From assembly GCA_963848495.1 (NCBI GenBank), contig CAWKDV010000004.1, forward strand, positions 1 through 64,000: DNA of 64,000 bases. Reading direction: 5' to 3'. Source of the stretch: JAICJR01 sp963848495. GTDB taxonomy: Bacteria > Actinomycetota > Thermoleophilia > Solirubrobacterales > Thermoleophilaceae. Below are positions 24,662-32,554 of this stretch, piece by piece. Under the pieces are notes generated by a model. It saw only the letters and a program-made list of their open reading frames with translations, was not told the DNA's origin and searched no databases. A program made the position numbers and the translations under genes. Positions within the stretch are counted from its first letter, which is position 1. Each line of letters begins with the position of its first letter.

Positions 24662-27427
24662 CTAGCTACCGGGAGCCACCCTGGGCTTATCCGCCAGCAC
24701 CCCTGGGAGTTCCTCGCGGGAGGACACGCCGAGCTTGCGGTAGGCGCTGCCCAGGTGCATCTCGATCGTTTTGCGGGTCAGGAAGAGCGCCTCGGCGATC
24801 TCGCGGTTGGTGAGGCCGCCGGCGGCCATCTCCGCGATCCGCCGCTCGCTCGGGGTGAGCGCCTCGACGCCTGTCAGCAGCGTGCGGTCCACCCGCCGGG
24901 CGCCGCTCGCCGCCAGCTCGTGGGCCGCGCGGTCCGCGAGCGGGCCGGCGTCACAGCGCGCCGCGAGGTCGAGTGCCCGCCGCAGCGGCTCGCGCGCCTC
25001 GCGCGGCCGCCGCGCGCGCCGGAGCGCGGCCCCCAGGTCGACCAGCGTGCGCGCCAGCTCGAGCCGCGCGGACGCCTCCTCCAGCGCGGCCACGGCCTGC
25101 TCCAGCCAGGGGAGGGCGTCGGCCGGCTCCTCCACCACTCCGCGAGCACGCAGCGCGGTGCCGATCGCCCGCGGCGCGCCCCAGGCTCGCGCCAGCTCGA
25201 GCTCCTCGTCAGCCAGCCGGCGCGCCTCGTCAAGGCGGCCGAGCGCGGCGATCGCCGGCACCGCATAGCTGCGCCAGGTGGGCGTTCCCACCACCGAGCG
25301 CGCCTCCGGGAGCTCCGAGCGCCGCCCGAGCTCGCGCAGGTCGGCGACGCCCTGCTCGAGCTCCCCGCGCGCGATCGCCAGCCGCCCGCGCGCCACCAGC
25401 ACCGCGTTGAAGAGCAGCCCGTCCGGCACGCCGCCGCCGAAGCCGGCGCGGTCGAGGGCAGCCGCCGCCTCGTCGAGACGGCCTCGCTCCACCAGGGCGT
25501 CCACCAGGAAGCCCACCGCCCCGGGGAGGCCGTCGCCCCAGCCGTGCAGCCGCGCGGTGTCGGTGGCGTGGCGCGCCTCGGCCTCCGAGTCGGTCAGCGA
25601 GCCCTGCCTGAAGGCGGACATGGAGCGCATCAGCGAGCAGAGCGTGAAGCCGAGCACGGAGCCGGTCTGGCGCGACCGTGCGAGCGCCGCCGAAAGCTGG
25701 GCGTCGGCCTCCCCGAACTCGTCCGCCGAGATCAGGACCAGCACCGCATAGTGCAGGCTCGGCGACGCCGGGCCCTCCTGCTCGAGCAGCAGCTCGCCGG
25801 CGAGCGCCTGGCGGGCCAGCGGCAGGCACTCCTGCGCCGGTGCCCCGCGCATCGCGCGCCAGTAGGCGAGGTTGGCGAGCAGCACGCACTCGGCGCCGCT
25901 GCGCCCGGCGGGTGGATCGCGTTCCTCGATCTCGGTCATCACGCGCAGCGTCAGCTCCATTGGTGCCAGCAGCGCGAGGCTCGAGAGCTGCGCCATCAGC
26001 TCGAACGCCGGCGGCTCGCCCTCGCCGAAGGCACTCGATGCCTCGAGCACGCGGCCGACGGCCTCGTCCGAGCGGCCGACGCCCACCAGCGGGACCGCGA
26101 GCGCACGAGCCGTGAGGGCCCGCTCCTCGCGGTCCGGCGCCTCGTTCCAGGCCGCCTCGAGCTGGTCGAGCGCGTCCGGCTCGCCCGCCTGGAAGGCCAC
26201 CTCCCCGAGCTCCCGCCGCAGCGCGCTCGAGGGAGCCTCCTGGAGCGCCCGGCGCAAGCAGCGGGCGGCGAACGCGGGCGCCCCCTCGGCACGCGCCTGG
26301 CGCGCCGCCCTCACCAGCGCGGAGCAAGCCCAGCCCTCTCCGATCGGATCGGCGTCGAGCAGGTGCCCGGCCACGCGCGCGGGCGCGCCGTCGGAGGCGG
26401 CGAGCAGCGCCGCGGCGCGGCCGTTGGCACGCGCGCGCTCCGCCGCGGTGAGCTCGCCCTCGATCGCGCTGCGGACGATCGGGTGGGCGAAGCGCGGCGG
26501 CCGGTCGCTCTCGAGCACGCAGGCGCGCACGAGCCCGGCCGCGAGGGCGCCCGCCTCCTCGGGCTCGATGCCGGCGAGCGCGGCGCACAGCACGAGCTCG
26601 CTGCCGTCACCCAGCACCGCCAGCGCGCGCACGAGCGGCAGCGCGGCGGCCGGGATGCCCGCCAGCGTGGACCTGGCCACGCTCTCCGGCCCGAGCTCCC
26701 GCACCACGCCGGCCTCCGCCTCGCCCGGCTCGACGAGCCGGGCGGCCAGCGAGCGGATCAGCTCGCCGAGATAGAACGGGTTGCCCGCCGTGGCCTCGAC
26801 GCTCGCCGCCACGAACGACGGATGCGGCGCGCCGAGCTGATCGCCGATCAGGCTCTCCACCGCCGCGGAGCTCAGCGGCGCGGGCTCGAGCCGCTCGGCC
26901 GTCCGGCCGAGCGCCGGCGCGTCCCCCGGCCGAGCCGCCACGATCAGCGCCAGCGGCAGCTCCGCGACGCGCGGCGCCAGGAACGCGAGCAGGTCACGCG
27001 AGCGCGCGTCGGCCCATTGCGCGTCGTCGATCAGGAGTCCGAGCGGGCCGCGCTCGGTCAGCGCGCAGATCAGCCAGTAGAGGCCGTGCAGTAGGCCCGT
27101 GTCGTCGGCCGGCTGCCCGCCGTTGCCGCTGAAGAGCGGCGCGCACAGCGCGGCCGACCCGCTGAGCAGCTCGCCGTGCCCGCGCAGGGCCGGCTCGAGC
27201 AGCTCGCGCACGACGCCGAACGGGAACTCGCGTTCGACCTCGCTTCCGAGCGCGCGCAGCACGGTCAGGCCACGGTCGCGGGCGAGCGCGGCGGCGGCGT
27301 CGAGCAGCGCGGTCTTGCCGATCCCGGCGGGGCCCTCCACCACCAGCGCCCGCCCCTCGCCGCCGCCTGCGGACTCGACCGCGGCAGCGATCGTGCCCAG
27401 TTCCCGGTCGCGCTCGGCCAGGGTCAT
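24662..27427 (-). CDS. Large LuxR-family regulator with AAA/NB-ARC-like ATPase (LAL type)
   Basis: 921 residues from ATG 27427. Walker A is EGPAGIGKTALL (residues 31-42), Walker B LGLLIDDAQWAD (about 137-148). The long middle section is Ala/Leu/Glu-rich helical repeats of TPR type. The C-terminal helix-turn-helix reads LTPSERRIAEMAAGGLTNREIA, then LFLTRKTIEMHLGSAYRKLGV. LAL/MalT-type regulators bind an inducer through the repeats and ATP, then activate transcription. Targets are unknown; the divergent queuosine salvage gene, 30 bases away, and the lipoprotein gene downstream are candidates. TACGGT six bases upstream suggests a leaderless start. Confidence 0.88.
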   Translation of the reverse strand: MTLAERDRELGTIAAAVESAGGGEGRALVVEGPAGIGKTALLDAAAALARDRGLTVLRALGSEVEREFPFGVVRELLEPALRGHGELLSGSAALCAPLFSGNGGQPADDTGLLHGLYWLICALTERGPLGLLIDDAQWADARSRDLLAFLAPRVAELPLALIVAARPGDAPALGRTAERLEPAPLSSAAVESLIGDQLGAPHPSFVAASVEATAGNPFYLGELIRSLAARLVEPGEAEAGVVRELGPESVARSTLAGIPAAALPLVRALAVLGDGSELVLCAALAGIEPEEAGALAAGLVRACVLESDRPPRFAHPIVRSAIEGELTAAERARANGRAAALLAASDGAPARVAGHLLDADPIGEGWACSALVRAARQARAEGAPAFAARCLRRALQEAPSSALRRELGEVAFQAGEPDALDQLEAAWNEAPDREERALTARALAVPLVGVGRSDEAVGRVLEASSAFGEGEPPAFELMAQLSSLALLAPMELTLRVMTEIEERDPPAGRSGAECVLLANLAYWRAMRGAPAQECLPLARQALAGELLLEQEGPASPSLHYAVLVLISADEFGEADAQLSAALARSRQTGSVLGFTLCSLMRSMSAFRQGSLTDSEAEARHATDTARLHGWGDGLPGAVGFLVDALVERGRLDEAAAALDRAGFGGGVPDGLLFNAVLVARGRLAIARGELEQGVADLRELGRRSELPEARSVVGTPTWRSYAVPAIAALGRLDEARRLADEELELARAWGAPRAIGTALRARGVVEEPADALPWLEQAVAALEEASARLELARTLVDLGAALRRARRPREAREPLRRALDLAARCDAGPLADRAAHELAASGARRVDRTLLTGVEALTPSERRIAEMAAGGLTNREIAEALFLTRKTIEMHLGSAYRKLGVSSREELPGVLADKPRVAPGS

Positions 27428-27433
27428 GTGCTC

Positions 27434-27439
27434 ACCGTA
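27434..27439 (-). promoter_or_regulatory. Leaderless -10 element, TACGGT
   Basis: Ends six bases before the ATG at 27427. Back-to-back with the TACGCT element of the divergent gene, six bases away. Confidence 0.48.
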
Positions 27440-27445
27440 TCCCCG

Positions 27446-27451
27446 TACGCT
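27446..27451 (+). promoter_or_regulatory. Leaderless -10 element, TACGCT
   Basis: Ends six bases before the GTG at 27458. It decides this start over an earlier in-frame GTG at 27428. Confidence 0.48.
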
Positions 27452-27457
27452 GCCCTC

Positions 27458-28330
27458 GTGGGCCTCTGCGACGAGGTGCGGGAGAGCTGCGCGGCGATCA
27501 CGGCCGACGCGCGCTGGGTCTCGATCGATCTGGACGCGGCCGGCGGCGTCGAGCCGGGCCCGCCGCCCGTGCTCGACCCGGTGCGCCACTACCTCGAGGG
27601 CTCTCGGGCAGAGGTGGCCAGCTACCTGCTCACGCTCGACGCGATCAACTTCGGCTCCGGCTGGTTCCCCACGCTGCACAAGCGCTCCGGCTGCTCCGGC
27701 TACTACACGGTGGCCTGGGCGCTGGCCGACCACTTCCGCGCCCACGGGCCCTGGTCGCCCGAGGAGCTGCAGCTGCTCGACGGCCCGCGGGTGGCCGCGG
27801 TGCTCGAACAGGAGCGCGACCACGAGCTGATGGGCCTCTACGCCGAGGCGCTGCGCGACCTCGGCCGCTTCCTCGAGGGCCGCAGCGCGCTGGAGCTGGT
27901 CCAGGGGGCCTCAGGCTCGGCCGAGGCGCTGGCGGATGAGCTGCGGCGCGGCATGCCGTTCTTCGACGATCGCGGCTTCTGGAAGCGGGCCCAGATCGTG
28001 CCGAGCAACCTCGCGCTCGCCGGCGTGGCCGACTTCTACGACCTCGACCGGCTGACGATCTTCGCCGACAACCTCGTGCCGCACGTGCTGCGCGTGGACG
28101 GCGTGCTGCGCTACGACCCCGAGCTGGCCCAGGAGATCGACAGCGGCCGCCTCCTGCCCGCCGGCGAGCAGGAGCGCGAGATCCGCGCCTGCGCCGTGCA
28201 CGCCTGCGAGGGGATCGCCCGCCGCCTCGGCGTGCCCCCGCGGATACTCGACGTCTGGCTCTGGAACCGCGGTCAGGCGCCGGAGTACAAGGCGGTCCCG
28301 CGGCACCGCACGCGCACCGTCTTCTACTAG
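27458..28330 (+). CDS. Queuosine salvage protein (Qng1/DUF2419 family)
   Basis: 290 residues. Matches the queuosine 5'-phosphate N-glycosylase family across its length: YLLTLDAINFGSGWFPTL near residue 60, SGYYTVAWALADH, FWKRAQIVPSNLA around 176, LTIFADNLVPHVLR around 200, REIRACAVHACEGIARRL around 242 and the C-terminal LWNRGQ with RHRTRTVFY. The enzyme frees the queuine base from queuosine nucleotide for reuse in tRNA modification. No tgt or Q-synthesis gene is in the window. It is divergent from the LAL regulator. The stop overlaps the convergent O-methyltransferase stop as CTAG. Confidence 0.87.
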   Translation: MGLCDEVRESCAAITADARWVSIDLDAAGGVEPGPPPVLDPVRHYLEGSRAEVASYLLTLDAINFGSGWFPTLHKRSGCSGYYTVAWALADHFRAHGPWSPEELQLLDGPRVAAVLEQERDHELMGLYAEALRDLGRFLEGRSALELVQGASGSAEALADELRRGMPFFDDRGFWKRAQIVPSNLALAGVADFYDLDRLTIFADNLVPHVLRVDGVLRYDPELAQEIDSGRLLPAGEQEREIRACAVHACEGIARRLGVPPRILDVWLWNRGQAPEYKAVPRHRTRTVFY

Positions 28331-28971
28331 CGCGTCCTGACGGCGAAGCCGATGCCGTCGCCCACCGGCAGCAGCGACCCGAGCCAGCGCTCCGAGTGGG
28401 TGAGCTCCGCGTTCAGCTCGCGCGCCGCCTCGAGGCTCTCCGGCCGCCAGCCCGGGGCCGCCCGGTCGCCCCCCGCCACCGCCCCGCCCATCAGCAGGTT
28501 GTCCACGAGCAGCACCGCGCGCTCGCTCGCCCTGGGCTCCGCCAGCTCGAGGTAGCGCCGGTATTCGCCCTTGGTCGCGTCGAGGAAGATCAGGTCGAGC
28601 GGGCCTTCTACCTCCGGCAGCGTCTCGAGCGCGTCGCCCTCCACGATCTCGACCCGCTCGAGCACCCCGGCCCGGCCGAGGAAGCCGCGTGCCTGGGCGA
28701 TCCGGCGCGGGTCGCGCTCGAGCGTGACGATGCGGCCGCCCTCGGGGAGCTGCTCGGCCATGTGCAGGGTGGAGTAGCCGATGGCGGTGCCCACCTCGAG
28801 CACCCGCCGCGGCGCCAGTGCGCGCACGAGCGTGGCCAAGAGCCGGGCGGTCTCCCACTCCACGATCGGCACGCCGTCCTGGTCGGCCAGCGCCTCCATC
28901 TCGCGTACGAGCGGCGGCCGCTCCGGGCGCAGCTCGTCGAGGTAGCGCTCCACTTGGCCGCTGAGGATCAC
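28327..28971 (-). CDS. Class I SAM-dependent O-methyltransferase
   Basis: 214 residues of the caffeoyl-CoA/catechol O-methyltransferase type. SAM motif I is RRVLEVGTAIGYSTLHMAEQL (about 55-75), then the acidic IVTLERDPRR, VEIVEGDALETLP, metal-site region LDLIFLDATKGEYRRYLE and LLVDNLLMGG. The start GTG 28971 overlaps the preceding gene's stop as GTGA. It is the last gene of the cysK operon, but its substrate is not indicated. Confidence 0.87.
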   Translation of the reverse strand: MILSGQVERYLDELRPERPPLVREMEALADQDGVPIVEWETARLLATLVRALAPRRVLEVGTAIGYSTLHMAEQLPEGGRIVTLERDPRRIAQARGFLGRAGVLERVEIVEGDALETLPEVEGPLDLIFLDATKGEYRRYLELAEPRASERAVLLVDNLLMGGAVAGGDRAAPGWRPESLEAARELNAELTHSERWLGSLLPVGDGIGFAVRTR

Positions 28972-29891
28972 GGGCCGCTCGTGAGCAGGGGCCCCATGCG
29001 GGAGCCGTTGCCTGCGATGCCGAAGAACTCGAACGGCGCCGGCCCGCTCGGCGGCGGCGCCAGCGCAAGCGCGAACGGCAGCGAGCCGCCCGGCTGCGCC
29101 GCGGATCCGAGCGTGAAGACCGCGTAATCGCTCGCGTGGTGCTTCTTCACGATGCGGCAGGTGGCGACCGGCGAGCCGCAGGCCGCGAAGCTGTGCTTCT
29201 TGTCGGCCAGCACGGTGAAGCCGCCGGCCGCGAAGTTGAACGTGGCGGTGCCGTCGATCTGCGCCGGCTGGACCGGGTCGCGTACGAAGGTCATGGTGCC
29301 CGAGGGCGCGCCGAGCGCGGTGCGTAGCTCGTCCTCGCCGGCGTAGGGGTCGCTCGAGCGGGCCGACAGGCAGGCGTCGGCGATCGCGTCGCGGAGCGTC
29401 AGACCGGACAGGTCTGGGCCGCCGAGCGAGAGCGCGCCGCCTAGGTCGCCGGAGTGGAAGTAGCCGCTGCAGGCGAAGGCGCGGCCGCTGTTCAGCACGT
29501 TGCGGCGCTGCACGAGCTTCAGCGTGGTGCGGAAGCCGGAGGGGATCGCGGCGTGCTGCAGGTTGACCGTGACCACCGCCGAGGCGGCGCGGGCCGCGGT
29601 GGTGCTCGCGCGGCGCAGCACCACGATCACCCCGCGCACACGGTCGCTTCGCTTCTGCTTGCCGAGCACGGCCACGACGCTCACGCCCTTCGGCAACTTG
29701 GTGGCCGCGGCCTGGGCACTCGCCGCGCTCTTCTTCGCTTTCACGAGCCGCAGGTCGAAGCCCACCACGGTGGCGTTGCCGGGGCTCGGCTCGGCGATCC
29801 GCACCGGCGTGCGCGTGCGGCTCGCGGCGAGCGCCTGCGGCGCCAGCGCGCACAGCACGGCCGCGGCGAGCGCGATTGCCGCGCCCCGCAT
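28968..29891 (-). CDS. Secreted protein of unknown function
   Basis: About 307 residues. The first 23 (MRGAAIALAAAVLCALAPQALA) are a signal peptide. The mature part is rich in beta-forming sequence, with cysteines at FACSGYFHSGD, DACLSAR, AACGSPVATC. No known domain was recognised. ATG 29891 is chosen over the in-frame TTG at 29894 because it shares its A with the cysE stop (TGATG). It sits between cysE and the O-methyltransferase, both overlapping, so it is co-translated with a cysteine operon although its role is obscure. Confidence 0.65.
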   Translation of the reverse strand: MRGAAIALAAAVLCALAPQALAASRTRTPVRIAEPSPGNATVVGFDLRLVKAKKSAASAQAAATKLPKGVSVVAVLGKQKRSDRVRGVIVVLRRASTTAARAASAVVTVNLQHAAIPSGFRTTLKLVQRRNVLNSGRAFACSGYFHSGDLGGALSLGGPDLSGLTLRDAIADACLSARSSDPYAGEDELRTALGAPSGTMTFVRDPVQPAQIDGTATFNFAAGGFTVLADKKHSFAACGSPVATCRIVKKHHASDYAVFTLGSAAQPGGSLPFALALAPPPSGPAPFEFFGIAGNGSRMGPLLTSGP

Positions 29892-30628
29892 CAACCGCCG
29901 GCTGGGTCCTGGCCAGCGCCGCGCAGCGGGCGGATCTCGGCGGTGGGCTGGGGCTCGCGGCCGGTGACCTCGGCCAGCTCGGTCTCGAGCTCGCGGATGC
30001 GCGAGCTGAGCGAGCGGATCGCGTCGGCCACGGGGTCCGGCAGGTGCGCCCAGTCGGCGTCCGGGCCCTCGGGCTTGCGTCCCGACACCTTCACGGGATG
30101 ACCCGGATTGCCGACCACGGTGGTGTCCGGCGGCACGTCGTGGATCACCACGGAGTTGGCGCCGACCTTCGAGCAGCTGCCCACGCGGATCGCGCCCAGC
30201 AGCTTCGCGCCGGAGCCGACCACCACGTTGTCCTCGACCGTGGGATGCCGCTTGCCGCGGGCGAAGCCGGTGCCGCCCAGCGTCACGCCCTGGTAGAGCG
30301 TCACGTTGTCGCCGATCTCGGCCGTCTCCCCGATCACCACGCCCGTGCCATGGTCGATGAAGAGCGCCTCGCCGATCTGCGCCGCGGGGTGGATCTCGAT
30401 GCCGGTGATCGTGCGGCTGACGTTCGCCAGGGCGTGCGGCACGAGCGGCACGCCCACCTCGTGGAGGGCGTGCGCGACGCGGTGCGCGAGCAGCGCGTGC
30501 ACGCCCGGATAGGTGAGCAGGATCTCCGCGCGGCCGATCCCGCGCGCGGCGGGGTCGCGCTCCTGCGCGGCCGTGAGGTCCTGGCGCAGCTCGCGCGCGA
30601 TGCGGGTGAGGGTCCCCAGTCCGAGCAC
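29891..30628 (-). CDS. cysE: Serine O-acetyltransferase
   Basis: 245 residues. Makes O-acetylserine, the acceptor used by CysK. An N-terminal helical region (ERDPAARG, EILLTYPGVHALLAHRVAHAL) precedes left-handed beta-helix hexapeptides: GIEIHPAAQIGEALFIDHGTGVVIGE, then LYQGVTLGGTG, KRHPTVEDNVVVGSGAKLLG and VGNPGHPVK. The catalytic His pair is present (HPAA and DHGTG). The tail beyond about 200 is a short coiled coil. Start GTG 30628 is one base after the moeB stop. Confidence 0.95.
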   Translation of the reverse strand: MLGLGTLTRIARELRQDLTAAQERDPAARGIGRAEILLTYPGVHALLAHRVAHALHEVGVPLVPHALANVSRTITGIEIHPAAQIGEALFIDHGTGVVIGETAEIGDNVTLYQGVTLGGTGFARGKRHPTVEDNVVVGSGAKLLGAIRVGSCSKVGANSVVIHDVPPDTTVVGNPGHPVKVSGRKPEGPDADWAHLPDPVADAIRSLSSRIRELETELAEVTGREPQPTAEIRPLRGAGQDPAGG

Positions 30629-30629
30629 G

Positions 30630-31400
30630 TCAGGCGGATTGTGTCGCAGCCGGGACAGAGGCGCACGCCGGGCAGCCGGGCCGCTTGGACGTGCTCACCA
30701 GGGTCTGCTCGAGCGTGCGGCCGTCGATCTGCACGAAGCGGTCGAGCAGCGGCTCCCCCACCCCGGCCAGCAGCTTGAGCGCCTCGAGCGCCTGGATCGA
30801 GCCCACGATGCCCGCCACCGGGCCGAGCACGCCCGCCTCGCTGCAGCTCGGCACGGCATCCGGCGCCGGCTCGACCGGGAAGGCGCAGCGGTAGCAGGCG
30901 GATTCCCCGGGGCGGATCGTCATCGCCATGCCGTCGAACCCGAGCACGCCCGCCTCGATCAGCGGGATGCCGAGCAGGCAGCAGGTGTCGTTCACGAGGT
31001 AGCGCGTGGCGAAGGTGTCGCTGCAGTCGAGCACCACGTCCGCGCCCGTGAGCATCATCTCCGCGTTCATCCGCCCGAGCCGCGCCGGGTAGGGCTCGAC
31101 CAGCACGGTGGGGTTCAGCAGCGCGAGCTTGGCCGCCGCGCTCAGCGCCTTGTTGTTGCCCACGTCCGAGGTGAAGTGGAGCGGCTGGCGCGGCAGGTTC
31201 GACAGCTCGACCTCGTCGGAGTCGACGACGCCCACGCGGCCCACGCCAGCGCCGACGAGGTAGGCGGCCACGGGCGAGCCGAGCGCCCCGGCGCCGATCA
31301 CCATCGCGCTGGTGTGCTGCAGCCGCTCCTGCGCCTCGCCGCTCCATTCGGGGAGGACAAGCTGGCGGGAGTAGCGCTCGAGGTCCGCTTCGTCGAGCAT
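30630..31400 (-). CDS. moeB: ThiF/MoeB-family sulfur-carrier adenylyltransferase (E1-like)
   Basis: 256 residues. Activates the C-terminal Gly of a MoaD/ThiS/CysO-type carrier with ATP. Nucleotide motif GAGALGSP at 36-43, then VVDSDEVELSNLPRQ, DCSDTFATRYLVND, zinc cysteines at Cys169/Cys172 (CYRC) and Cys243/Cys246 (CPAC), and Cys186 in PSCSEAGVLGP at the position of the MoeB crossover-loop cysteine. There is no C-terminal rhodanese domain as in MoeZ; the TusA-like protein next door may supply sulfur. The name moeB is by similarity; ThiF is an alternative. Confidence 0.85.
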   Translation of the reverse strand: MLDEADLERYSRQLVLPEWSGEAQERLQHTSAMVIGAGALGSPVAAYLVGAGVGRVGVVDSDEVELSNLPRQPLHFTSDVGNNKALSAAAKLALLNPTVLVEPYPARLGRMNAEMMLTGADVVLDCSDTFATRYLVNDTCCLLGIPLIEAGVLGFDGMAMTIRPGESACYRCAFPVEPAPDAVPSCSEAGVLGPVAGIVGSIQALEALKLLAGVGEPLLDRFVQIDGRTLEQTLVSTSKRPGCPACASVPAATQSA

Positions 31401-31604
31401 TCAGCGCTTGACGATAGACACGCGCGTGCCGTCCACGCGCACGTCGTGCCCATCCTCGGCCGCCGAGCGCGGCACGCTCTCGATCGGCTCGCCCTCGTCG
31501 AGCAGCAGCACGATCTCCTCGCCCGGCTCCATCCGCTCGAGCGCCAGCTTCGCCCTGACCCAGTTGAGCGGGCAGGCGACGCCGGTCAGATCGAGCGTGG
31601 TCAC
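31401..31604 (-). CDS. TusA/SirA-family sulfurtransferase
   Basis: 67 residues from GTG 31604, which overlaps the cysK stop as GTGA. The family signature is DLTGVACPLNWVRAKLALE with the reactive Cys11 in the CPxxx loop, followed by the two-strand end LLLDEGEPIESVPRSAAEDGHDV. TusA-like proteins carry a persulfide between partners. Its position between cysK and the MoeB-like gene suggests it relays sulfur to a thiocarboxylated carrier. Confidence 0.87.
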   Translation of the reverse strand: MTTLDLTGVACPLNWVRAKLALERMEPGEEIVLLLDEGEPIESVPRSAAEDGHDVRVDGTRVSIVKR

Positions 31605-32542
31605 GGGGCGAAGAAGGGGGTGCTCACGTAGCGCTCGCCCGAGTCGGGCACGACCGCCACCACCCGCTTGCCCTCGAACTCCGGCCGGCTGCCGACCTGG
31701 ATCGCGGCCCACACCGCGGCACCGGCCGATATCCCCGCCAGCACGCCCTCGCGCCGCGACAGCATACGCGCGGTGTCGAGCGCATCCTCGTCGTCCACCG
31801 GGATGATCTCGTCGAGCACTTCGCGGTTCAGCACCGCGGGCACGAAGCCGGCCCCGATCCCCTGGATCTTGTGCGGGCCCGGCTTTCCGCCCGACAGGAC
31901 CGGCGAGGACTTCGGCTCCACCGCCACCACGAGCAGGTCCGGGTTGCGCTGCTTCAGCACCTCCCCCACGCCCGTGATCGTGCCGCCGGTGCCCACGCCC
32001 GCCACGAACGCGTCCACCTTGCGGTCCGTGTCGCGCCAGATCTCCTCGGCCGTCGTGCGGCGGTGGATCTCCGGGTTCGCGGGGTTCGAGAACTGGTCCG
32101 GGATGAAGCAGTCGCCGCGCTCCTCGGCGATCTGCGCGGCCGCCTCCACCGCCTCGTTCATCCCACCGAGCGACTCCGTGATCTGGACCGTGGCGCCGTA
32201 CAGCCTCAACAGGCCCTCGCGCTCGCGGCTCATGCCCTGCGGCATCGTCAGCACGAGCTCGTAGCCCTTGGCCGCGCAGACGAACGCCAGCGCGATGCCG
32301 GTGTTGCCGGAGGTGGCCTCGACGATCGTCGTCCTGCCCGGCTCGACCCTGCCCTCGCGCTCGGCGGCCTCGATCATCGACACGCCGATCCTGTCCTTCA
32401 CGCTGCCCGCCGGGTTGTACATCTCGAGCTTGGCGATCAGCTCGGCCCTGCACTCGGGCGCCACCCTCGTCAGCCGCACCATCGGCGTGCCGCCGACCAT
32501 GTCGGCCAGGTTGGCGGGTATGCGCCCGTCGCTGCTGCTCAC
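31601..32542 (-). CDS. cysK: Cysteine synthase (O-acetylserine sulfhydrylase)
   Basis: 313 residues, PLP fold type II. Lys49 in NPAGSVKDRIG binds PLP, TSGNTG at 77-82 binds the substrate carboxylate, GVGTGGTITGVGEVL binds PLP phosphate, and the end reads VVPDSGERYVSTPFF, as in CysK. It makes cysteine from O-acetylserine, supplied by CysE two genes on. A cystathionine beta-synthase-like role cannot be excluded, but context favours CysK. TAGGTT six bases before GTG 32542 gives a leaderless operon start. Confidence 0.94.
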   Translation of the reverse strand: MSSSDGRIPANLADMVGGTPMVRLTRVAPECRAELIAKLEMYNPAGSVKDRIGVSMIEAAEREGRVEPGRTTIVEATSGNTGIALAFVCAAKGYELVLTMPQGMSREREGLLRLYGATVQITESLGGMNEAVEAAAQIAEERGDCFIPDQFSNPANPEIHRRTTAEEIWRDTDRKVDAFVAGVGTGGTITGVGEVLKQRNPDLLVVAVEPKSSPVLSGGKPGPHKIQGIGAGFVPAVLNREVLDEIIPVDDEDALDTARMLSRREGVLAGISAGAAVWAAIQVGSRPEFEGKRVVAVVPDSGERYVSTPFFAP

Positions 32543-32548
32543 GGCCGC

Positions 32549-32554
32549 AACCTA
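32549..32554 (-). promoter_or_regulatory. Leaderless -10 element of the cysK operon, TAGGTT
   Basis: Ends six bases before GTG 32542 and overlaps the stop region of the upstream dehydrogenase gene. Confidence 0.48.
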
